Assembly: GCA_029212925.1 (NCBI GenBank)
Contig: JARGOB010000008.1
Span: 1 to 64,000, forward strand
Direction: 5' to 3'
DNA length: 64,000 nt
Source of the DNA: Coxiellaceae bacterium
GTDB taxonomy: Bacteria; Pseudomonadota; Gammaproteobacteria; Coxiellales; Coxiellaceae
Below are positions 50,112 through 57,300 of this stretch, piece by piece. The notes beneath the pieces are model-generated. The model did not search any database and was not told the origin of the DNA. It saw only the letters and a program-made list of their open reading frames with translations. The position numbers and the translations under genes were made by a program. Each line of letters begins with the position of its first letter. The first letter of the stretch is position 1.

Positions 50112-51218
50112 ATGAAGATTATATTTAGCGTTGCGAATCTTGAGGGTGATGTGGTGAGAAGCCTAGGAAAAATACGCCTTGGTGTGTACGCGCGACCAAC
50201 TGTTAGCTCTGGTGTATTGGCTGACTTATCTATGTATAACACGAATTTTCGTTTCTGTGAGAATTCACCATTCGATGCTGATGAAGACTTCTTTGATTTT
50301 TTACAGCGCGGTGTTAAGGGTAAGGTGTATCAAGAAGCGATCAAGACAATCGATGATGTGTTTACGGGCTCAGGAGTAATGAAAAGAGGAGATCTTCTTG
50401 ATTTATTGATTCAACATGTCGTGTTACCAGCTTTAAAATCCTATGCAGCAACATACCCAGAGTATGTGAGTACTTTTGGTCTTGAAGTTAATGTTAAGAG
50501 CATTAATGGGCGTGCTATGCTAGAGCGATGGAGTTATAATTTGGGTGGCGTTAAGTCTGTGAGAAGGCTAGGTCGAAATTTAAGCGCAAGTCGCAGGCCT
50601 AGCAGTGGTTTATTCATGTCAACAAATCCTCTCGGTGGCGCAGCAGCGGGTGTGGGTGCGCCTAGGCGACCTGCAATGATGGGTGGCGCAGCAGCGGGTG
50701 TGGGTGCGCCTAGGCGACCTGCAATGATGGGTGGTGCAGCAGCGGGTGTGGGTGCGCCTAGACGACCTGCAATGATGGGTGGTGCGGCAGCGGGTGTTGG
50801 TGTGCCTAGACCTGCAATGACTGGTGGTGCTGGAGGCGGGGTTGGAGCTCTCAGGCATCAAGTGAGGGTTGGTGTTGCAGGTGTTTTTGTTTCTGCGCAT
50901 GACTTTGGTATGGCAAAGGCGGACTATGAGCGTTCTGGGCGGGAGGTGAGTAGCTTAGTTGCTGTACCGAAGGAAACGCCCGTTTATCCAAATTATTTGG
51001 ATAACCTCACGGTTACAGTTATGGACAAAGCTTATAAGGCGTATAAATTGAGTACGCCTAGCCAGCTTTTTGCCGCTCAACAACGACTTGCCGCTGAATG
51101 CCTAGAAGCGGCTGAGCGACTAGATGATCGCGTTATGGCTGAGTTGTTAGATGATGACGTTATGGATGTAGATAAACCTGAGTGTGGGCGTAAAGTTACA
51201 GGTTCATTTAAACCTTAA
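50112..51218 (+). CDS. Unknown protein with Gly/Ala-rich tandem repeats; paralogue of the next gene
   Basis: 368 residues. The N-terminal domain (1-150) matches the next protein by eye: MKI start, a strand ending in MYNTNFRF, a helix YQEAIKTIDD, and MKRGDLLDLLIQHVVLPALKSYAA. Residues 175-237 are four copies of a 16-residue repeat (GGAAAGVGAPRRPAMM) plus a decayed fifth. The C-terminal part has helices and an acidic end (DDDVMDVDKPECG) also found in the paralogue. No family recognised, no signal peptide. No strong Shine-Dalgarno. Such repeat-bearing paralogue pairs next to an effector-like gene hint at a host-interaction role, which is inference. Confidence 0.6.
   Translation: MKIIFSVANLEGDVVRSLGKIRLGVYARPTVSSGVLADLSMYNTNFRFCENSPFDADEDFFDFLQRGVKGKVYQEAIKTIDDVFTGSGVMKRGDLLDLLIQHVVLPALKSYAATYPEYVSTFGLEVNVKSINGRAMLERWSYNLGGVKSVRRLGRNLSASRRPSSGLFMSTNPLGGAAAGVGAPRRPAMMGGAAAGVGAPRRPAMMGGAAAGVGAPRRPAMMGGAAAGVGVPRPAMTGGAGGGVGALRHQVRVGVAGVFVSAHDFGMAKADYERSGREVSSLVAVPKETPVYPNYLDNLTVTVMDKAYKAYKLSTPSQLFAAQQRLAAECLEAAERLDDRVMAELLDDDVMDVDKPECGRKVTGSFKP
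50634..50822 (+). repeat. 48-bp in-frame minisatellite, four copies
   Basis: Units at 50634-50681, 50682-50729 and 50730-50777 are nearly identical (begin GGTGGCGCAGCAGCGGG or a one-base variant); the fourth (50778-50822) has lost one codon, and a fifth, strongly diverged unit follows. The length is a multiple of three, so copy-number change keeps the frame. It is much more GC-rich than the surroundings. Confidence 0.92.
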
Positions 51219-51301
51219 CGGTATCTTTTCGGTTGGTGTTTTAGTGTTTATATTAAAATGTGCGTCAATAGATAGGTTGTAAATTAGAAGTGAGTAAGAT
51301 A

Positions 51302-52006
51302 ATGAAAATTGAATGTAGTTTTAAAAATGAAAATGAAGTACGTGATGTTAAAGATGAAGCAGTAAGTATGAGTCTAGCGGGGTTGTCTACAGGCGGTAGT
51401 TTTATTGTTTCATTATATAATACAAGATTTACGTTTAAATTGACTGAAGGTAGCAGGCGGCAATTTGAGCAATATAAGAATTATTTGCACACGAATATAA
51501 AAACATATGAAAAAGCTATGAAGATTGATGGTGCTACACTTGCGAGCTTCAGTGCGGCAGCAGCCGCTGGAAGGCCTGGCTGGGAATCGTGGGTAAAGCG
51601 ACAGGACCTGTTGGCGCATTTCGTTACAAACTGCCTGTTGCCTTCTATGAGCGCTTATAATAATGCTCCTGAATCTGGTGATAAAAAAATCCCGTCGGAC
51701 AGTGCGGTTGATACAAAGGTTGCGTTAGGCTCCGGTGTTTTTATTGAAAATAAATCATATGCCTTTGAGCCTGCAGCCAGTGCGTTAGGTGTCAGTGCAG
51801 CAGGTGGTGGTGTGGGTGCGCCTGGTTTTGGTGCTCGAGTACCAGAAAGTGTTGCGGCGAGTATAAGTACAGCAAGGTTCGGATACGGAGGTGCAAAAGT
51901 GCCAAGTCCACGGTTTGGTATGTCGTCTTGGGGTGGCGATGAAGCAATGGATGTCGATGAGTCAGCTGGTTGTGGCGGGCCACGTACTGGGTCAGGCATG
52001 GGTTAG
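51302..52006 (+). CDS. Unknown protein, paralogue of the preceding gene
   Basis: 234 residues from the ATG at 51302, chosen because its MKIE aligns with MKII of the upstream paralogue; a GTG at 51290 is in frame. Shared features: LYNTRFTF, YEKAMKIDG, VKRQDLLAHFVTNCLLPSMSAY and the acidic ending EAMDVDESAGCGG. In place of the 16-residue repeats it has a single Gly/Ala stretch (SAAGGGVGAPGFGARVP), which looks like the unexpanded form of the repeat. Function unknown. 83 bp separates the two genes. Confidence 0.6.
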   Translation: MKIECSFKNENEVRDVKDEAVSMSLAGLSTGGSFIVSLYNTRFTFKLTEGSRRQFEQYKNYLHTNIKTYEKAMKIDGATLASFSAAAAAGRPGWESWVKRQDLLAHFVTNCLLPSMSAYNNAPESGDKKIPSDSAVDTKVALGSGVFIENKSYAFEPAASALGVSAAGGGVGAPGFGARVPESVAASISTARFGYGGAKVPSPRFGMSSWGGDEAMDVDESAGCGGPRTGSGMG

Positions 52007-52125
52007 AAAAGAGTAAAGGCTTGTTAAGTGGTGCATTGTCAATGTGATTATTATTTCGTTATGGTTGCTCATTTTAATTAGTGGTACAGTAACTGCGATT
52101 AAATCAATGGTAAGGGAGTACCGTT

Positions 52126-53679
52126 GTGAGCAGAGTGAAAAGAGGTGTAAAGCGCGCGCCTGATGACGAAGAAAAAATTGACGGTAGTGCTTTAAAGCAT
52201 GTGCGCAGAAAGGGTGAATTTTTTGCTGCGCATCGTGAACACACTTTAGCGAAACTCAGTGCTAAAGCTGGTAAACCAACGGTTCAAAACAAATGGAAGC
52301 ACGTTTATTGGGCCGGTGGCTCAAGAAAAAACTGGAATGCAAAATTTTATAGTGAAGAATTATGCTGTCGCCAAATGTCTGCTTATTTTATGAGGCATTA
52401 TAAGCGCAGTGCCGCAGCTAGTTACCATCGGGTGTTGGGTTCAAAGCAGGCCATCGATAGAACAGATTTACCTGCTAATCGATTTGATAAGGAGATGGTG
52501 GCTTATCGTGGTGATCGGTATATATTTGCTTCTATTGAGCGGAATGGATTAGGTAAATGTTTGCATATGGTTTGTCGGGATATGGCTATTGGTGAGGCAA
52601 GGCGCTTTATGCTAAATTCTGAAAATCATGCGATGTCAGTTGTGGTTTCATATGAAGCGACTGAAAAATATGTTGTGCATTTTTATGATCCGAATAGTAC
52701 AAAAAGCCATAAAATGGCAGAGTGTTGTGATATGAATGCAGTGAGGTCATTGGGTTTAAGGCATTTTTTATCTGATCGAGATGTTCATCGAGAATATTTT
52801 CCACTGCTTAAGAGTATGGTATTAGTTTTTTATAGTAACCCTTGCGAATTGCGTCCTTATGATGATAGTGGTGTGTTAGAGCCGGTGGATGCTTATGGTA
52901 ACAATCTTGGTGTGTTCTTGCAGTGTGCATTGATGCATAATCTTAAGACTTCAGTGATTGAGGCGATGTCATTGATTGTTGATAAGCATGAATCCATTGT
53001 GTCTATGGAAAAAAAAGCAGAAATGCTGTTTGGCATAGATGAGAGAAAAATAGCAGCATTGAATGGAGCAATACTTGAGGGACATGTTGGGGCACCTATC
53101 GCATTTTGTAGGTTGGTTATAGAGTGTGACCAGAAAAAATTATCTTTGACAGCGAAGAGGCAATTACTATTTCGCGTCAATAAGAAAAACAGGCTTCCGC
53201 TCGACAATGCTGTATATAAAAATAATACGGCATTTATGCGGGCCTTTATTAAGCTTGTGCTGGAGACGGGTGCACATAATCTGTCGCGTCCTTATAAAAA
53301 AGCATTTGTGTTGGCGAGGTGCAAGGGTGTGCCAGCTATTCATAGAGCAATGAAGGAAGGAAACACTGAAACGGCTATAGCTTATGCGGAAGCAATAGTG
53401 GCGGCCAAGCACTCATCAATTGGTAGTGCGTCTAAGCGATACTTATTAGAAGCCAAGGATAGGGATGGCAAATCTGCAATTGATGTGGCTATAGAGGCCG
53501 GACATATTGAAATAGCCAAGGCATATAGTAAGGCGATTAGCGCTTATGTTACATCGGATCGTCCCGAGCTGATTGATTTACCTAAGGTTTCAAATGTCTC
53601 GCCTACCTTGCCACCATTGGTGCCTGAGATAGAGGATGACTTGGATGGTTTTAATCTCTTCAGTTGTACGATTTGCTAG
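52126..53679 (+). CDS. EspL/ShET2-like cysteine protease with C-terminal ankyrin-type repeats, putative effector
   Basis: 517 residues, GTG start at 52126 with AAGGGAG seven bases upstream. The N-terminal half (about 55-240) resembles the ShET2/EspL/OspD domain: a Cys in FYSEELCCRQMSAYF (C80/C81), a His in NSENHAMSVVVSY (H168) and an Asp in YVVHFYDPNSTKSH (D188), which would form a Cys-His-Asp triad. The C-terminal half has degenerate ankyrin-like helices (KNNTAFMRAFIKLVLE, GVPAIHRAMKEGNTETAIAYAEAI, DGKSAIDVAIEAGHIEIAKAYSKAI). EspL of enteropathogenic E. coli has the same plan and cleaves host RHIM proteins. The N-terminus is basic and may contain a nuclear-localisation-like stretch (RVKRGVKRAPDDEE). 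It ends in CTIC, close to a CaaX-like prenylation motif. Confidence 0.65.
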   Translation: MSRVKRGVKRAPDDEEKIDGSALKHVRRKGEFFAAHREHTLAKLSAKAGKPTVQNKWKHVYWAGGSRKNWNAKFYSEELCCRQMSAYFMRHYKRSAAASYHRVLGSKQAIDRTDLPANRFDKEMVAYRGDRYIFASIERNGLGKCLHMVCRDMAIGEARRFMLNSENHAMSVVVSYEATEKYVVHFYDPNSTKSHKMAECCDMNAVRSLGLRHFLSDRDVHREYFPLLKSMVLVFYSNPCELRPYDDSGVLEPVDAYGNNLGVFLQCALMHNLKTSVIEAMSLIVDKHESIVSMEKKAEMLFGIDERKIAALNGAILEGHVGAPIAFCRLVIECDQKKLSLTAKRQLLFRVNKKNRLPLDNAVYKNNTAFMRAFIKLVLETGAHNLSRPYKKAFVLARCKGVPAIHRAMKEGNTETAIAYAEAIVAAKHSSIGSASKRYLLEAKDRDGKSAIDVAIEAGHIEIAKAYSKAISAYVTSDRPELIDLPKVSNVSPTLPPLVPEIEDDLDGFNLFSCTIC

Positions 53680-53743
53680 CAGGTATTTTTTAATCATATG
53701 ATTTTACGGTCTATAGTTCGCGGCTTGTTTTATTATAAAATGC

Positions 53744-53775
53744 TTGACCCTGCACCATGGTTTAAGGTGTACATT
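53744..53775 (+). promoter_or_regulatory. MerR-type promoter with a dyad in an elongated spacer
   Basis: TTGACC (-35, 53744-53749) and TACATT (-10, 53770-53775) are separated by 20 bases. The spacer region contains a 22-bp dyad running from ACCCTGCACC through ATGG to TTAAGGT (53747-53768), with outer arms ACC/GGT. A 19-20 bp spacer holding a dyad is the hallmark of promoters controlled by MerR-family activators. No merR gene is present in the window. Confidence 0.55.
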
Positions 53776-53826
53776 GTCTTTATTGAATTAAGGGATACAA
53801 ACAGCAAGCAGTGAGAGGCGTTAGTG

Positions 53827-53913
53827 ATGAAAGTAAGAGAGAAAACAGTCGCTAGAAACCGAATTAATCACAGTCTCACACGCAGCAGTAAAGATAGTGT
53901 TGTGCTTACATAG
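53827..53913 (+). CDS. Possible 28-residue basic peptide in a short transcript unit
   Basis: ATG at 53827 with AGAGG eight bases upstream. The peptide begins MKVREKTVARNRINHSL and ends in VVLT; it is basic and polar. The frame lies between a MerR-type promoter (53744) and a strong terminator (53962-53997), so this is either a small-protein gene or an sRNA of about 215 nt that happens to contain a frame. No homologue is recognised. Confidence 0.35.
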   Translation: MKVREKTVARNRINHSLTRSSKDSVVLT

Positions 53914-53961
53914 ATAGTCAAGATGAGTGTCTGAGTGTAGCGCTGTCTTCTACAACCCAGG

Positions 53962-53997
53962 TGGCCGCCCATTGCAAAATGGTGCGGCCATTTTTTT
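53962..53997 (+). terminator. Strong intrinsic terminator
   Basis: Stem TGGCCGCCCATT / AATGG-T-GCGGCCA (53962-53973 and 53978-53990, one bulged T) with a four-base GCAA loop, followed by seven T. It ends the short unit that starts at the MerR-type promoter and insulates the genes downstream. Confidence 0.88.
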
Positions 53998-54055
53998 GTT
54001 ATGCTGTCGGTCAGCTATACTGCCTACTGTGTTCAGATAAGTGGATGATAAACGG

Positions 54056-54331
54056 ATGAAAAAAATATTGACCATGCTTTTGATTATGCTGCTGATGCCG
54101 CTATGTGCGCTTGCCGCCAAGCCATATACAACACAGCAAATTCAATCGATGAAACCTGCTTTAAATGCTATCTTGCCCATCGATCAAATCAATATGTTGC
54201 AGAAGCTCTGCCAAAAGGACAACCTGTGTCATTGCATTGATACCAACAGTGAGGCTCGGGCCACGCTCGGTAAAAATTTACGTGAATCTGCCGGTATTTG
54301 CGCTGATTTAAGGTATAAAGATCCTCGCTAG
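54056..54331 (+). CDS. Small exported protein with four Cys
   Basis: 91 residues from the ATG at 54056, where a signal peptide begins (MKKILTMLLIMLLMPLCALA, cleavage before AKPY). The mature part of about 71 residues is helical with four Cys (LCQKDNLCHC and GICADL), suggesting two disulfides in the periplasm. No family recognised. It lies 59 bp after the terminator of the preceding short unit and 66 bp before queF on the same strand. Confidence 0.65.
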   Translation: MKKILTMLLIMLLMPLCALAAKPYTTQQIQSMKPALNAILPIDQINMLQKLCQKDNLCHCIDTNSEARATLGKNLRESAGICADLRYKDPR

Positions 54332-54397
54332 ATCGCTATTGGGTCATGTTTATCGCTGTGATATGATGGCGTCACTTGAATTAATTGTGGTGATCGC

Positions 54398-55234
54398 ATG
54401 TCTGAATTAAATGCAGAACTTTCCGAGCTTGGTAAGCGTGTCGAATACGATAATCAATATAACCCAGACCGTTTGTACCCTATTGCGCGTCAAATCAATC
54501 GACAAGAAATCGGTGTCGATTCAAGTAACTTGCCTTTTAACGGTGTTGATATTTGGAATCATTATGAAGTGTCATGGCTTAATCAGAAAGGTAAGCCCAT
54601 GGTGGCATTGGCTGAGATTATTTACGATTGCCAATCGCCCAATATCATCGAATCGAAATCGTTGAAGTTGTATTTTAATTCATTTAATAATTCACCATTT
54701 GACAGTGCTGATAGTTTACAGCAGGCTATTGCACGTGATTTGTCCGAGCGCTTGGGTTGTGATGTTAGCGTAAAATTACGCCGCTTGTCAGAGCCTTCCC
54801 TTGCGGATGCGATTGTGGCACAGCCGGGCGATAATATCGATGACCTGGATATCAATTGTGATACGTATACGGTAAAGCCTGATTATTTAAGCTCAAACGG
54901 CGAGGTGGTTGAAGAGTTGCTGACGTCAGATTTATTAAAATCAAATTGCTTAGTGACTAACCAGCCGGATTGGGCCAGCGTGCAAATTACTTATACCGGT
55001 AAACGTATAGATCGCGAAGGCTTATTAAAATATATTGTTTCACTGCGTAATCATAATGAATTCCACGAGCAATGCATTGAGCGTATTTTTGTTGATATTA
55101 TGCAGCACTGCCAGCCAGAAAAGTTAACCGTTTATGGTCGTTATACGCGTCGTGGCGGTATCGATATTAACCCCTATCGATCGACTGAATCCATTGATAT
55201 CAGTGAGCTCAATAAACGACTTATTCGGCAATAG
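54398..55234 (+). CDS. queF: NADPH-dependent 7-cyano-7-deazaguanine reductase, type II QueF
   Basis: 278 residues, the length of the two-domain E. coli-type enzyme. QueF motif ESKSLKLYFNSFN (85-97) and the catalytic Cys in KSNCLVTNQPDW (C184) with the Asp partner D191; NADPH-domain elements FHEQCIERIF and LTVYGRYTRRGGIDINPYRS close the protein. It reduces preQ0 to preQ1 for queuosine in tRNA. It connects with the YhhQ transporter at 2261-2968. The next gene starts 2 bp after its stop, so they are co-transcribed. Confidence 0.95.
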   Translation: MSELNAELSELGKRVEYDNQYNPDRLYPIARQINRQEIGVDSSNLPFNGVDIWNHYEVSWLNQKGKPMVALAEIIYDCQSPNIIESKSLKLYFNSFNNSPFDSADSLQQAIARDLSERLGCDVSVKLRRLSEPSLADAIVAQPGDNIDDLDINCDTYTVKPDYLSSNGEVVEELLTSDLLKSNCLVTNQPDWASVQITYTGKRIDREGLLKYIVSLRNHNEFHEQCIERIFVDIMQHCQPEKLTVYGRYTRRGGIDINPYRSTESIDISELNKRLIRQ

Positions 55235-55236
55235 CG

Positions 55237-55845
55237 ATGATAAAAGATCAGCACACTTATGAGGATCAGGTATTTAAAAAATGTGAATCTGCTGAGTCTG
55301 AGTTTAGTGCAGTAACGTTTGAGCGCTGCAAATTTGAAAGTTGTGATTTTAGCGGTAGCAAATTTACTAAGTGTAAATTTATTGATTGTGAGTTCTTAAG
55401 TTGTAACTTAAGTGTGGTTGATGTGAGTGGTAGCAGCTTTTCTGAAGTGGTACTTGAAAAATCGAAATGTGTTGGCATTAACTGGACACAAGCCTATTGG
55501 CCACAGATACACTTAACTAGCCCTTTAGCGTTTTATCATTGTAACCTGAATCACGCCTCATTCTTTGGCTTGCAGCTCAATGAAATGGTATGTGAAAATT
55601 GTCAGGCGCATGAGGTCGATTTCCGTGAAACTGATCTGTCGAATGCGGTATTGGGTTACACCGATTTTGCTGGCAGCCAATTTATAAAGACCAACTTAAC
55701 CCGTGCTGACTTCACTGGTGCGCAAAACTATCAAATGGATATTACGTTAAATAAGCTGACTAAGGCTAAGTTCACTTTTCCAGAGGTGGTGTGTTTGTTG
55801 GATCTATTGGATGTTGAAATTAACGGCTTATCTGATTCTGCTTAG
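55237..55845 (+). CDS. Pentapeptide-repeat protein
   Basis: 202 residues. Many A(D/N)LxF-type pentapeptides, here Cys-rich: TFERCKFESCDFSGSKFTKCKFIDCEFLSCNLSVV at the N-terminus and VDFRETDLSNAVLGYTDFAGSQFIKTNLTRADFTGA later, with the interrupting segment CVGINWTQAYWPQIHL between them. They form a right-handed quadrilateral beta-helix. The size and interruption recall the MfpA/Qnr type that protects DNA gyrase, but the sequence is not a close Qnr and most such proteins have no known role. It lies 2 bp after queF. Confidence 0.82.
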   Translation: MIKDQHTYEDQVFKKCESAESEFSAVTFERCKFESCDFSGSKFTKCKFIDCEFLSCNLSVVDVSGSSFSEVVLEKSKCVGINWTQAYWPQIHLTSPLAFYHCNLNHASFFGLQLNEMVCENCQAHEVDFRETDLSNAVLGYTDFAGSQFIKTNLTRADFTGAQNYQMDITLNKLTKAKFTFPEVVCLLDLLDVEINGLSDSA

Positions 55846-55861
55846 GCAAAAGTCCTATCAA

Positions 55862-55930
55862 AAAATGTCTAAAACATACATAAAGTGGTACCAGAAAATG
55901 TATAAACTATACAGAAAGTGGTGCCACTTT
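55862..55930. repeat. 33-bp tandem repeat and palindrome upstream of ATPase no. 3
   Basis: Two direct units, 55862-55893 and 55895-55926, match at 27 of 32 positions (both start AAAATGT and end in AAAGTGGT.CCA) with a 33-bp period, near three helical turns. Each unit contains dyads: TGGTACCA (55886-55893) in the first; TGTATA-AAC-TATACA (55899-55913) and AAAGTGG-TG-CCACTTT (55915-55930) in the second. A partial third start, TTTTGTCTAAT, follows. The ATPase start codons (55945 or 55957) come 15-27 bases later. The sequence is unrelated to the arrays before ATPases no. 1 and no. 2, but the layout is the same. Confidence 0.85.
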
Positions 55931-55944
55931 TTGTCTAATATGCT

Positions 55945-57300
55945 ATGCTCACTGCTATGAAACGTCTAATTATGCAAAAATTAATCAAGTGGAAGCGTGC
56001 AACTAACCGTAAGCCATTGATTTTAAAGGGTGCGCGCCAGGTTGGCAAAACCTTTGTACTGCGTGCGTTTGCTGAGCAGCAATATCCTCGCTATCACTAC
56101 TTTAATTTTGAAAAAGAGCCTGCATTAGCGTCAATATTTGAAAGCAGTTTGGATCCTAAAGCCATAATTGAAGCGCTTAGTTTGCATGGTCATATACAAA
56201 TTGATGTGACCACAGATTTGATTATTTTTGATGAGGTTCAAGCATGTCCTAATGCTTTAACCAGTCTGAAATATTTTTGTGAAGAATTACCGCAGTTACA
56301 TCTGTGTGCCGCAGGATCTTTGTTGGGTATTTATTTAAATGCTGTATCGTATCCTGTGGGTAAGGTCGATCATTTGCAGATGTACCCTATGTCGTTTATT
56401 GAATTTTTAATGGCGCTTGGGGAGAATCAATATGCAGATTTTCTTACGAGCTTTGCGTTGGATAGTAAGCTTCCCGACATAGCGCACGAATACTTGTGGA
56501 AGCGGTTAAAGCACTATTTCATTACCGGTGGTTTGCCAGAAGTAGTTACTTTGTTCTGTCAGCAACAAGATACTTTGGTTGATGGTTTTGATTTGGTAAG
56601 AAATAAACAACGTGACTTAATTGAAGATTATTTTTCAGATATTGCTAAGCATTCAGGAAAAATTAATGCGATGCATATAAATAGGTTATGGCGAAGTATT
56701 CCTGAGCAATTGGCACAAAAGCAAAATGGATCAGCAACAAAATATAAATTCAAAGGCAGTGTTCCAGGCATCGATCGTTATACTAAGCTTGCTGATGCGC
56801 TTGACTGGTTAAACTCAGCAGGATTAACGTTGAGAGTAGGGATAATAAATAAAGCGGCGCTTCCGTTTAAGGCTTATGGTAAAGAAAATGCATTTAAATT
56901 ATTTTTATTTGATGTTGGTTTGCTGGGTGCATTAAATGAAATACACCCAAAAACAATTTTAGATTATGAATACGGTTCCTATAAGGGCTTTTTTGCTGAG
57001 AATTTTGTCGCACAAGCATTTACTTATGCAAGCGCTGATCAGCTATACAGTTGGGTTGAGAGCACTTCAGAAGTTGAGTTTGTGCGTGATGTTGAAGGAA
57101 AAATTATTCCTATTGAAATTAAATCTGGCTGGGTGACTCAAGCCAAGAGTTTGAACCAATTTGTTGCTAAGTATCATCCTGATTACCGAGTAGTGATGAG
57201 CGCTAAGAATGTCAGTATTGATAGTGATAGTAAAATACAAAAATTACCGCTGTATTTAGCGGAGTGTTTTCCATTAGCTGCTGTAACTAAGGCTGACTAA
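55945..57300 (+). CDS. AAA ATPase with DUF4143 C-terminal domain (ATPase no. 3)
   Basis: 451 residues from 55945 or 447 from the ATG at 55957; no clear Shine-Dalgarno for either. Walker A LKGARQVGKTFVLR, Walker B LIIFDEVQACPNAL, sensor LCAAGSLLG, VDHLQMYPMSFIEFL. The central part has the family helices (YFSDIAKHSGKINAMHINRLWRSIP), then LFLFDVGLLGAL, and the end carries the PD-(D/E)xK-like ESTSEVEFVRDVEGKIIPIEIKSG. It belongs to a different DUF4143 branch from nos. 1 and 2. Its 3' end overlaps the convergent antiporter gene by 27 bases. Confidence 0.88.
   Translation: MLTAMKRLIMQKLIKWKRATNRKPLILKGARQVGKTFVLRAFAEQQYPRYHYFNFEKEPALASIFESSLDPKAIIEALSLHGHIQIDVTTDLIIFDEVQACPNALTSLKYFCEELPQLHLCAAGSLLGIYLNAVSYPVGKVDHLQMYPMSFIEFLMALGENQYADFLTSFALDSKLPDIAHEYLWKRLKHYFITGGLPEVVTLFCQQQDTLVDGFDLVRNKQRDLIEDYFSDIAKHSGKINAMHINRLWRSIPEQLAQKQNGSATKYKFKGSVPGIDRYTKLADALDWLNSAGLTLRVGIINKAALPFKAYGKENAFKLFLFDVGLLGALNEIHPKTILDYEYGSYKGFFAENFVAQAFTYASADQLYSWVESTSEVEFVRDVEGKIIPIEIKSGWVTQAKSLNQFVAKYHPDYRVVMSAKNVSIDSDSKIQKLPLYLAECFPLAAVTKAD

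Noticed and set aside
50634..50822. Regular repeats that could suggest a CRISPR array
   Set aside because: Units are contiguous 48-bp copies without spacers and in frame inside a gene. No CRISPR array or cas gene was found in the window.
55237..55845. Calling the pentapeptide protein a quinolone-resistance Qnr
   Set aside because: Size is similar but the repeat content and the interrupting segment are not close to Qnr; only the general fold is supported.
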